Shown in pieces: positions 1 to 5,950 of a stretch of DNA of 7,716 bases. A program made the position numbers and the translations under genes. A model generated the notes under the pieces. That model was not told the DNA's origin. It ran no database searches and saw only the letters and a program-made list of their open reading frames with translations. This stretch comes from a bacterium (GTDB taxonomy: Bacteria > Patescibacteriota > Gracilibacteria > UBA1369 > LOWO2-01-FULL-3). The stretch lies in assembly GCA_027622635.1 (NCBI GenBank), contig JAQBYK010000053.1, positions 1 through 7,716 of the forward strand, in the 5' to 3' direction. The first letter of the stretch is position 1. Every line of letters begins with the position of its first letter.

Positions 1-1494
1 CAATAGTCGTTTGTATACAATTAGTCTAACTTCTTCCTTTGATTTAGCTCCATCAATTGCTTGTCTTAATTTATTACCTTTTTTCCCAAGAACAAAGCTT
101 CGTTCTGCTCTCTCTGCTCCTTCAACTGTGAATACGACCCGGTTTCCTTTCACTTCAATCCCACTTTCTGTAAGTCTTTCTTTGGTTGTTTTTCCTGTTA
201 GTTCATCGAGGGTAGGTGCAGGAGCTTCAGCGGCAGGAGCAGCACCAGGTGCGGCAGCAGGAGCGCCTTCAGTGGCAGGGGCTTCAGCAGCAGGGGCGCC
301 TTCAGGAGGAGTAGCCCCAGGTGCGGGTGCAGGAGCTTCCGGTGCAGCTTTAGGAGCTGCATCTGGTTTTGCTGGAGGAGACTCTGCCTGGCCTTTTGCT
401 GGTGCAGGGTTAGCTTGTGGTGCTGAACGTAGACCTTCTGATAACCATGTTTTTGTATCGCTCTCCATATTGTCGTCTCGGAACAGATCTTGTCTTCTTT
501 TTATATCCAATTTGCCTTTGATGGCTTCTTTTGCTTGATGTGCATTCATGCTATGAAGCTTGTTTAACAGTGCAATCAAGGTGTTTCTACCAATATTTAT
601 TGTTGCGTCTGCATTGGCACTAAGCCTTGCCTGTAATATGCTTATAGCTTTACCACTTCCTTCGTTAATTGCGTATGGAATAACTATATCTAGTGCGGAA
701 GTTGATAATGTAGATAGATCATGGATGTCTGTAAAAAGATCATTAAAGACTGTGAATTTATCTCCACTGTCTAAATTTCCTTTGCTTAGTAATCCAATTT
801 TTTGTTCTGGTGATAGGTTTGCCTTAAGAACCGTTTTTAGATCCATTTCATTGATCAATACTGTTAATGCTTCTGTTTTTAGTAATACCAGCTCATTTGG
901 TTTTGCTTTCATCGTATCGAAAACTTGCTTTAGTATGTCTTCGTCATCTGTTGCCAGAATTAATTTATTAGCTGTAGATGAAGCACTAGCCAATTTAGTT
1001 ATGAATTTCTTCAAATGGTCGTCTTCGTCGGATTCTGATAGTAGGACCCTAATAGAAGGGATGCTTAGTTTTGAAGTTATGATGTGATCATCGTTTACTG
1101 CATCTAAAATTTGTCTAAGGTTATCTTCATTGTCATTGAATGTACCCATGGAAAATTGCACTAATTTGTCTACATTTTCTCTACTTAATTTTGGTCCGAA
1201 TTTTTTTATCCCGGTAAGTAGTGTATTGAAATTAATATCATCTAAATTTGTAATGAGGTTTTGAGTTTCTGATTCTAGAAGTGCTTCTGCTTGTTTAGCT
1301 GCTTCTGCGACGATTTCAGCGCTTGTTTTTGTTGTTACTGCTTCTTTTCCTTTATCTCTTTTTTCAACAGCAACACGTGCTGCTTCCACTGCAGGGTCGG
1401 GGGCTGCTGCTTGTGCTTCAGCGGCTTTTGGTCCCTCAAGGGATTTTTTGTCATAAATCAAGAATTTTTCACTGAAGCTATGTTTGAAATCCAT
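1..1494 (-). CDS. Hypothetical helical protein with Ala/Pro linker (C-terminus beyond window)
   Basis: I do not recognise this protein and assign no function. The frame is open from ATG at 1494 down to position 1 (498 codons) and continues past the left edge, so it is 3'-truncated by the window. There is no signal peptide or membrane segment, so a cytoplasmic location is likely. Residues 21-75 are Ala/Glu/Lys-rich and probably form a long helix. Residues 80-335 look like successive amphipathic helices with acidic turns (for example SESDEDD at 153-159 and ATDDED at 181-186), possibly an alpha-solenoid. Residues 358-427 are a disordered Ala/Pro/Glu/Gly linker, and residues 428-498 begin a second, charged domain containing GKKGNK at 470-475. 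The start is supported by a near-consensus promoter immediately upstream and by the absence of an open frame before it. It is transcribed divergently from tpiA. Plus-strand frames opposite it are antisense shadows. Confidence 0.8.
   Translation of the reverse strand, partial: MDFKHSFSEKFLIYDKKSLEGPKAAEAQAAAPDPAVEAARVAVEKRDKGKEAVTTKTSAEIVAEAAKQAEALLESETQNLITNLDDINFNTLLTGIKKFGPKLSRENVDKLVQFSMGTFNDNEDNLRQILDAVNDDHIITSKLSIPSIRVLLSESDEDDHLKKFITKLASASSTANKLILATDDEDILKQVFDTMKAKPNELVLLKTEALTVLINEMDLKTVLKANLSPEQKIGLLSKGNLDSGDKFTVFNDLFTDIHDLSTLSTSALDIVIPYAINEGSGKAISILQARLSANADATINIGRNTLIALLNKLHSMNAHQAKEAIKGKLDIKRRQDLFRDDNMESDTKTWLSEGLRSAPQANPAPAKGQAESPPAKPDAAPKAAPEAPAPAPGATPPEGAPAAEAPATEGAPAAAPGAAPAAEAPAPTLDELTGKTTKERLTESGIEVKGNRVVFTVEGAERAERSFVLGKKGNKLRQAIDGAKSKEEVRLIVYKRLL
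214..423 (-). repeat. Degenerate Ala/Pro-rich coding repeat (linker)
   Basis: This is a low-complexity, GC-rich stretch inside the minus-strand hypothetical gene (residues 358-427). Short degenerate units recur, such as APAAEAPA, EGAPAA and APGA, and the DNA shows related GCA/GGA/GCTTC-type units. It encodes a flexible Ala/Pro/Glu linker between the helical region and the C-terminal domain. Its base composition differs clearly from the AT-rich surroundings. The repeats are imperfect, so this is best read as a linker prone to slippage rather than a mobile or regulatory repeat. Confidence 0.7.
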
Positions 1495-1517
1495 ATTTGT
1501 ATTTATTTTATTAGAGT

Positions 1518-1546
1518 ATTATATCAAATTTTGCTGTTTTGGTCAA
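1518..1546 (-). promoter_or_regulatory. Sigma70-type promoter of the minus-strand hypothetical gene
   Basis: Read on the minus strand, TTGACC (1546-1541) is followed after exactly 17 bp by a perfect TATAAT (1523-1518). This is the best -35/-10 pair in the window. The predicted transcription start is near 1511, giving an A-rich leader of about 17 nt before the ATG at 1494, with no Shine-Dalgarno sequence. The promoter lies in the 88-bp divergent spacer shared with tpiA. Confidence 0.75.
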
Positions 1547-1575
1547 TTCATTCAGCGGACCTTTTCGGGTATAGT
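1547..1575 (+). promoter_or_regulatory. Candidate tpiA promoter (leaderless geometry)
   Basis: A -10-like TATAGT at 1570-1575 (5 of 6 matches to TATAAT) ends 7 nt before the tpiA ATG, so transcription would begin at or next to the start codon. The matching -35 position (1547-1552, TTCATT, 17-bp spacer) is poor at 3 of 6. The -10 box and its distance to the ATG are the main support. It directly abuts the -35 box of the divergent gene. Confidence 0.45.
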
Positions 1576-1582
1576 TGGTCCC

Positions 1583-2242
1583 ATGAAATTGCCAACAATT
1601 ATTGTAAATTTTAAGCTTCATGAGAAGGCAGTGGGGGACTGTGCTCTTAAGCTTGCTAAGATTCATGAAAAAGTCGCACAAGATACAGGCGCATCCATCG
1701 GCATTGCTGTGAATGCCTTGGATCTTAGACGAGTCGTTGAGGTGGTTTCTATTCCTGTTTTTGCTCAACATCTTGATCCTGTGAGTTTTGGATCTCATAC
1801 GGGACATATTCTTCCTGAATTACTGAAGGAAATTGGGGCTTTTGGTACTTTGCTTAATCATGCTGAACATCAGATTTCCGATGATGAAATAAGGAGAAGT
1901 ATTGCTATTGCCAGGGAAGTTGGGCTTTATACAATTGTTTGTGCGAATACTCCTCAAAAAGGGCAGGAGATTAAGGAATATGGTCCGGATCTAATTGCCG
2001 TTGAGCCACCGGAATTAATCGGTGGGGACATATCAGTTTCAAAAGCGGGTCCTCACATAGTCGAGGAAGCTGTGAAGTTGGTTGGGGAAAATCGTCTTCT
2101 TGTTGGAGCTGGAGTTTGTGATGCTGAGGATGTAGGAATTGCTCTGAAACTTGGAGCTTGTGGTGTACTTTTGGCATCCGGTGTTACAAAGGCTGATGAT
2201 CCTGAAAAGGTATTAAGAGAGCTTGTTTCTGGTCTTAATTAA
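1583..2242 (+). CDS. tpiA: Triosephosphate isomerase, archaeal type
   Basis: This enzyme interconverts dihydroxyacetone phosphate and glyceraldehyde 3-phosphate in cytosolic glycolysis and gluconeogenesis. The 219-residue length and motifs match the short archaeal class rather than the roughly 250-residue bacterial/eukaryotic class. They include VNFK with N9 and Lys11, FAQHLDP (60-66), GSHTGHILPE (70-79), the catalytic His93 in LLNHAEH, the catalytic Glu141 in VEPPELIG, and phosphate-binding segments GAGV (175-178) and LLASGVTKA (196-204). The usual IGTG after the glutamate loop is IGGD here. An in-frame ATG at 1484 would add 33 residues with no family similarity and would run through the divergent promoter region, so I choose 1583. 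The 3' end overlaps the convergent Wzy_C gene by 30 bp. No ribosome binding site is visible. Family assignment is very secure. Confidence 0.95.
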   Translation: MKLPTIIVNFKLHEKAVGDCALKLAKIHEKVAQDTGASIGIAVNALDLRRVVEVVSIPVFAQHLDPVSFGSHTGHILPELLKEIGAFGTLLNHAEHQISDDEIRRSIAIAREVGLYTIVCANTPQKGQEIKEYGPDLIAVEPPELIGGDISVSKAGPHIVEEAVKLVGENRLLVGAGVCDAEDVGIALKLGACGVLLASGVTKADDPEKVLRELVSGLN

Positions 2243-3388
2243 GGATAATTCTGTGAAGATCAAAAATAATATCAAAAGATCATTCTTGAAAATTGGAGTG
2301 TCTATCATGCCGTGTATGAAAAAGTATAGGAGTAGAAAGCCGGCGATTATTTGTGAATCTATTTTTTTGAATTCCAACAATCTTATAATGGTTTTGTGCA
2401 TTAATATGACAATGAAAACAAGCCCGAGTATTCCAAAATGAAAAATAAATAAAAGAAATATGTTGTGAGGTTGCAGTACATAGTAGTCTAGAGGTTCAGA
2501 GTTCAGGATATCTTTTACATTATCGAAATAATGTTGCTGAAATTGCCCGAAGCCGATTCCTGTGATTGCAGTTTTAGGAGTTTTTAAAAACTCCCTGGAT
2601 ACAAGCCAAATTTGGCTTCTTTCGTCCAGGCTTGAATATTCCGTATCGAGGGTTGGTTGTATTTTGCTGTAAAAAATTGTGCCGATTATGCTAAGGGAAA
2701 TTATGAGAATCAGGGCTTTATTGAATTTGGATTTTAGGAATTTGAGATTGCTTCTTTTGAAAAAGTAAAAAATCATTACAACAAGTGATCCCCCAATTGC
2801 TCCCATGGAACGAGTTGCGATTATTAATCCTGCCAAAATTACGGCATATGTGACGAAAGATTTGTCTCGTGTTTCGAAAGCTTGGATTGATAAATAAATA
2901 AAGAACGGTGTTAGGTAAAAAGCCAGATATACCGCAGCATCAAGGGGTCCAAGTAGTCGAAGGTCATGAGTCACGTTGTAGCCAAGTAAATTGTAGCTAA
3001 CTGAAAAAATACCGAAAACTATTGCGCCAACTCCCATAATTCTCAAGCCTGCCATTCTTTCTTTTTCTTCTTTGAATGTTTCTAAAAAGATGTAGCTAAG
3101 CGCTGAAGCAAATAACAAAAATTTGGAATGACGGATTAGGTCCAGTTCGCTCACCATTGGCACAAAGATCATGGATAAACCTGCTAGCCAAATTAGAATG
3201 AGAATGACCCAGTGCTTACGCAGAGATTTCATTATTTGAGAAAAGGGTGTTATGAAAATGAATGCCAGTGTATTGAGTCCAATCAAAATTTCCTGCAAAT
3301 TACTTGGATAGGGGCCGATATTAAAACGAATCAAATAAGCTTGAAGGAAGAATACATTGATTACTAGGAGAGCTTTGTTTAGATTCAT
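2213..3388 (-). CDS. Wzy_C/O-antigen ligase-like polytopic membrane protein
   Basis: This is a 391-residue inner-membrane protein with about ten or more hydrophobic segments (roughly 7-24, 34-50, 60-77, 88-104, 115-134, 148-169, 178-210, 224-240, 309-330, 346-362 and 368-384). A long non-membrane loop (about 241-308) carries the Wzy_C (PF04932) signature: RSQIW at 257-261, GIGFGQF at 277-283 and PHN at 307-309, followed by a hydrophobic helix with FGILGL. In WaaL, Wzy and PglL-type proteins this loop, with its Arg and His, acts on lipid-linked oligosaccharide. It could be an O-antigen/capsule polymerase, a ligase or a protein O-oligosaccharyltransferase; the sequence does not decide which. 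If the host is a monoderm CPR cell, a classical LPS ligase is less likely. The start lies 3 bp from the divergent riboflavin kinase start, and the 3' end overlaps tpiA. Confidence 0.85.
   Translation of the reverse strand: MNLNKALLVINVFFLQAYLIRFNIGPYPSNLQEILIGLNTLAFIFITPFSQIMKSLRKHWVILILIWLAGLSMIFVPMVSELDLIRHSKFLLFASALSYIFLETFKEEKERMAGLRIMGVGAIVFGIFSVSYNLLGYNVTHDLRLLGPLDAAVYLAFYLTPFFIYLSIQAFETRDKSFVTYAVILAGLIIATRSMGAIGGSLVVMIFYFFKRSNLKFLKSKFNKALILIISLSIIGTIFYSKIQPTLDTEYSSLDERSQIWLVSREFLKTPKTAITGIGFGQFQQHYFDNVKDILNSEPLDYYVLQPHNIFLLFIFHFGILGLVFIVILMHKTIIRLLEFKKIDSQIIAGFLLLYFFIHGMIDTPIFKNDLLILFLIFTELSLIKTRNKLS
2577..2594. repeat. 18-bp perfect palindrome inside the Wzy_C gene
   Basis: GGAGTTTTT is followed directly by its reverse complement AAAAACTCC, with no loop. 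It falls in codons for the REFLKTPKT segment (about residues 265-273), just before the GIGFG motif. There is no adjacent T-run outside the palindrome and no hairpin loop, so it does not read as an intrinsic terminator. It may be a coding coincidence. Confidence 0.6.
3357..3385 (+). promoter_or_regulatory. Candidate promoter of riboflavin kinase gene, inside the divergent gene
   Basis: TTGATT (3357-3362, 4 of 6) is followed after 17 bp by TAGATT (3380-3385, 4 of 6 and fitting TANNNT). The -10 box ends 6 nt before the ATG at 3392, so the transcript would start at about the A of the start codon and be leaderless. The whole promoter lies in the first codons of the minus-strand Wzy_C gene. Confidence 0.45.
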
Positions 3389-3395
3389 GACATGA
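3385..3395. repeat. 11-bp palindromic divergent start-codon hub
   Basis: The sequence TCATGACATGA is an inverted repeat of 5-bp arms around a central A. It holds two ATGs on each strand: 3387 and 3392 on plus, 3393 and 3388 on minus. The inner pair (plus 3392, minus 3388) start the riboflavin kinase and Wzy_C genes. The outer ATG on each strand opens a two-codon frame that ends in TGA overlapping the real start. Confidence 0.7.
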
Positions 3396-3745
3396 CTATT
3401 ATTAGCGGAAAAATTGTAAAAGGTCGAGGTCTGGGAAAGAAAATGGGATTTCCGACTTTAAATATTCCGTATAAGGGTTCTCTCCGAGGGGTTTTTGCAG
3501 GGAGGGTTTTCGTAGATGGAAAATGGTTGAGTTGTGCTTTGAATATCGGACCGAGACCAACTATAAATGACGAAAAAGTTTTTCTTGAAGCTTATATTAT
3601 TGATTGGGATGGCGATATTGGTGAAGGTGTTGAGATAGAGGTGTTAGATAGAATCAGAGATATCAAAAAATTTGATAGTTTGGAAGATTTAAAGGTACAA
3701 ATTGCTAAAGACATAGAATTTGTTAGAATGTGTGCAACAGAATGA
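3392..3745 (+). CDS. ribF: Riboflavin kinase (stand-alone flavokinase domain of RibF)
   Basis: It phosphorylates riboflavin with ATP to give FMN. The 117 residues cover just the flavokinase domain (PF01687): GKIVKGRGLGKKMGFPTLNI at 6-25 with the Mg-ATP-binding PTxN motif (P21, T22, N24), RGVFAGRV (32-39), LNIGPRPT (50-57), the catalytic-base Glu66 in LEAYIIDW, and an IRDIKKF segment (88-94). The common bacterial RibF is a protein of about 310 residues whose N-terminal half is an FMN adenylyltransferase; that half is absent, and the upstream DNA is occupied by a divergent gene, so this is not a window-edge artefact. It can therefore make FMN but not FAD. The symbol refers to the family and is used loosely. 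It ends in TGA 9 bp before murE and in the same frame. No Shine-Dalgarno sequence is visible. Confidence 0.9.
   Translation: MTIISGKIVKGRGLGKKMGFPTLNIPYKGSLRGVFAGRVFVDGKWLSCALNIGPRPTINDEKVFLEAYIIDWDGDIGEGVEIEVLDRIRDIKKFDSLEDLKVQIAKDIEFVRMCATE
3398..3427 (-). promoter_or_regulatory. Candidate promoter of the Wzy_C gene, inside the riboflavin kinase gene
   Basis: On the minus strand TCGACC (3427-3422, 4 of 6) is followed after 18 bp by AATAAT (3403-3398, 5 of 6). The -10 box ends 9 nt before the ATG at 3388. With only 3 bp between the two divergent starts, any promoter for this gene must lie in the riboflavin kinase coding region. The boxes are imperfect, so the call is tentative. Confidence 0.35.
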
Positions 3746-3754
3746 AATTCATCC

Positions 3755-5104
3755 ATGCTCAATTCCTTAAAAAAAGCAATTCCCGATAGACATCCTCTTA
3801 GGCTTGTTTATCATAGGATTCTGGGAATGATTGCGGCTGTAATTAATGGATTTCCTGGTAACAAAATGATTGTTGTTGGTGTTACGGGTACAAATGGGAA
3901 AACTACAACTATCAATTTCATTACCAATATTTTAAATGTTGCGAATTATAAGGTTGGGATGGCTTCAACTATCAATTTTCAGGTAAACGAAGAGAAATGG
4001 GTTAATGCTAACAAACAAACAACGCTCGGGCCTTTTCAATTGCAGAAATTGTTAAAGAGAATGGTCCAGGCCGGATGTAAATATGCAGTTATTGAGGTGA
4101 CGTCTCATGCAATTGATCAATCAAGAATTTTTGGGATTAATTTTGATATTGCCGTAATTACCAATGTTAGTGCTGAGCATGTCGAATATCACGGAAGTTT
4201 CAATGGATACCTTAACAGTAAGGCGAAGCTTTTTAAGAATGTCTCAAAAGGGCGCAGGAAATTTGGGGTTCCAAAAATATTAATTACTAATGAAGACGAC
4301 AAATATCATAAGTATTTTGATAAATACGTTGCGGACAGGAAGTTGAGTTATGGTCTTAATTCTGCCACAATTTATGCTGCGGAGCTGGAATCAAAACCGG
4401 GTGGTTCCCATTTTGTATTACATGTTCCAAATAATGCCATTCCTTTAAATATAAAGCTCCCCGGTAAGTTTAATGTCTACAATGCTTTGGCTGCTGCAAC
4501 TACTTGTATAGCTTTGCAGGTTCCTTTGGAAACCATAAAAAAAGGTCTTGAGTCCAGTGATTCTGTTGCAGGTCGCTTTGAGAGGGTAGATGCCGGGCAA
4601 AAATACTCGGTTATAGTTGATTATGCCCATACCCCTGATGCTTTGCAGAATTTATGTTCTTTGTATCGCAAATTGACTGTTGGTCGTCTCATTGTGGTTT
4701 TTGGTGCTACCGGAGGTGGTAGAGATAAGAGTAAAAGGGTGAAGATGGGTGAAGCCGTAAATGAATGTGCGGATTATATTATTGTGACTGATGATGATCC
4801 TTATGAAGAGGATGAGTGGGAGATTATTGATCAGATTTCGAAAGGAATTCCTCGAGATGAAGGTAAGAATTTTTGGCAAATCCCGGATAGGCGTGAGGCG
4901 ATTAGATTGGCTTTAACTATTGCACGTGAGGGCGATACCGTTATAGTCGCAGGGAAGGGGGCTGAGGAGATCATAATGTTACGCAACGGAAAAGTGCCTT
5001 GGAATGATAAGAAGGTCATTAAAGAGCTTTTGGAGCGTGAGATAGAGGTGGATCTTGGGCATGACGAATTTGAGAAACGGGATAATGTTTGTTTGGAGTC
5101 ATGA
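3755..5104 (+). CDS. murE: MurE-like Mur ligase, short N-terminus
   Basis: This cytoplasmic ATP-dependent ligase should add the third stem-peptide residue to UDP-MurNAc-L-Ala-D-Glu in peptidoglycan synthesis. Motifs visible in 449 residues are the P-loop GTNGKTT (45-51), IEVTSHAID (113-121), NVSAEHVEYHGSF (137-149), the lysine expected to be carbamylated (K156, in SKAKLF), GRFERV (273-278), DYAHTPDAL (289-297), the ATP loop FGATGGGRDK (316-325) and VAGKGAEE (398-405). Only about 44 residues precede the P-loop, against roughly 110 in E. coli MurE, so the UDP-binding N-terminal domain is essentially missing. The amino-acid-selecting DNPR motif of meso-DAP enzymes reads DDPY (347-350). Substrate identity is therefore uncertain. 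The start at 3755 is the first ATG after the riboflavin kinase stop; no ribosome binding site is visible. It overlaps truB by ATGA, implying translational coupling. Confidence 0.88.
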   Translation: MLNSLKKAIPDRHPLRLVYHRILGMIAAVINGFPGNKMIVVGVTGTNGKTTTINFITNILNVANYKVGMASTINFQVNEEKWVNANKQTTLGPFQLQKLLKRMVQAGCKYAVIEVTSHAIDQSRIFGINFDIAVITNVSAEHVEYHGSFNGYLNSKAKLFKNVSKGRRKFGVPKILITNEDDKYHKYFDKYVADRKLSYGLNSATIYAAELESKPGGSHFVLHVPNNAIPLNIKLPGKFNVYNALAAATTCIALQVPLETIKKGLESSDSVAGRFERVDAGQKYSVIVDYAHTPDALQNLCSLYRKLTVGRLIVVFGATGGGRDKSKRVKMGEAVNECADYIIVTDDDPYEEDEWEIIDQISKGIPRDEGKNFWQIPDRREAIRLALTIAREGDTVIVAGKGAEEIIMLRNGKVPWNDKKVIKELLEREIEVDLGHDEFEKRDNVCLES

Positions 5105-5946
5105 ATGGATTTTTATTAATAGATAAAGAGAAGGGAATGACGTCTTTTGATGTGGTTGCAAAGTTGAGGCGTATTTTGGGTGTAAAGAAAATCGGACATA
5201 GCGGCACCCTTGATAAATTGGCGACTGGCTTACTTTTAATGGCGGTTGGAGAGGGGACTAAGCTGCTTGAGTTTATGGTTGGTTTAGATAAGGAATATGA
5301 AGTTTTGGCTAAATTTGGTGCCGTTACTGAAACTTTCGATAGTGATTCGCCTGAAGTTCAGGTTTCGGCTGATGTTTTTGATAGAGATGACCTTGAAAAA
5401 GCGATTAGGGAGAATTTTCTTGGTAAAATTCAGCAAATACCTCCTAAATATTCAGCTTTGAAAATCCAGGGTCAGCGAGCATCTGATATTGCTCGAAAAG
5501 GTGAAGCTCTTGAGATGAAGTCACGCGTCATTAGGATCGATGAATTTTCTGTTATGAATTTTGATTGGCCTCAAATTAGTTTTAATATTAAATGTGGTTC
5601 GGGGACTTATGTTCGGTCACTTGTTCATGATTTAGGGCAAAAACTGGGCTGTGGTGGATATGTTCTTGAACTTAGACGCACAAAAGTCGGTGATTTTGAT
5701 GTTGAGGATTCCAAAATTTTGTCTGAATTTTCGGAGTCTGACATGATTCCTATGGAAAAAATTGCCGAGATGTTTGTAACTTGCGAGTTAAGTGATGATG
5801 ATTTTAATGGACTAAAAGATGGCAGAATACTTGAGAACAAAAAAATAGAACACAATGTGCCGGTCATGGCTTTTCATAAGGGCAAATTGGTCGGTGTGTT
5901 GGAGGATTTTGGGGCTGGGGTAAAATATAGGAAAATGATATTGTAG
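5101..5946 (+). CDS. truB: tRNA pseudouridine-55 synthase
   Basis: TruB isomerises U55 in the T-loop of tRNAs to pseudouridine. The 281-residue product starts with the family-typical MNGFLLIDKEKGMTSFDVV. It carries GHSGTLDKLATG (32-43) with catalytic Asp38, then the KEYEVLAKFG strand with ETFDSDS, the QIPPKYSALKIQGQR segment, the CGSGTYVRSLVHDLG motif and LELRRTKVGDF. Two usually conserved positions differ: Pro after the catalytic Asp is Lys39, and the Tyr of the RAYxxAR segment is Ser (RASDIAR). An ATG at 5089 is in frame, but its four extra residues precede the conserved start. ATG 5101 also forms a 4-bp ATGA overlap with the murE stop, supporting coupled translation. The only GGAG nearby (5095-5098) is 2 nt from the ATG, too close to be a standard Shine-Dalgarno. 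Confidence 0.95.
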   Translation: MNGFLLIDKEKGMTSFDVVAKLRRILGVKKIGHSGTLDKLATGLLLMAVGEGTKLLEFMVGLDKEYEVLAKFGAVTETFDSDSPEVQVSADVFDRDDLEKAIRENFLGKIQQIPPKYSALKIQGQRASDIARKGEALEMKSRVIRIDEFSVMNFDWPQISFNIKCGSGTYVRSLVHDLGQKLGCGGYVLELRRTKVGDFDVEDSKILSEFSESDMIPMEKIAEMFVTCELSDDDFNGLKDGRILENKKIEHNVPVMAFHKGKLVGVLEDFGAGVKYRKMIL

Positions 5947-5950
5947 TTTA

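Noticed and set aside
11..538. Plus-strand open frame rich in Ala/Gly
   Set aside because: It is antisense to the Ala/Pro linker of the minus-strand gene; the high GC of the repeat keeps the opposite strand open. It has no promoter or recognisable domain.
560..1087. Plus-strand open frame of 175 codons
   Set aside because: It lies entirely antisense to the long minus-strand gene, which has a strong promoter and a continuous 498-codon frame; the predicted product shows no family features.
1432..1449. Short hairpin (TCCCT/AGGGA) followed by six Ts on the plus strand
   Set aside because: The loop is only 2 nt and the stem weak, and no plus-strand gene ends there; it lies in the coding start of the minus-strand gene.
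1484..1582. Upstream ATG extending tpiA by 33 residues
   Set aside because: The extension has no TIM similarity, overlaps the divergent gene and its promoter, and archaeal-type TIMs begin right at the VNFK strand that follows ATG 1583.
2223..2441. Plus-strand small frame after tpiA, and other small frames opposite murE, truB and wecA
   Set aside because: They are shadows of confidently identified genes on the other strand and have no start signals or recognisable products.
3720..3748. Possible murE promoter TTGTTA-17-TGAAAT ending 6 nt before the ATG
   Set aside because: The spacing fits the leaderless pattern, but the -10 lacks the A at position 2 and both boxes are 4 of 6; co-transcription with riboflavin kinase is a simpler explanation.
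5095..5098. GGAG as a Shine-Dalgarno for truB
   Set aside because: It is only 2 nt from the ATG, too close for normal ribosome placement.
5089..5100. Upstream ATG for truB
   Set aside because: TruB proteins characteristically begin MNGxLLIDK, and the ATG at 5101 gives this along with an ATGA overlap with murE.
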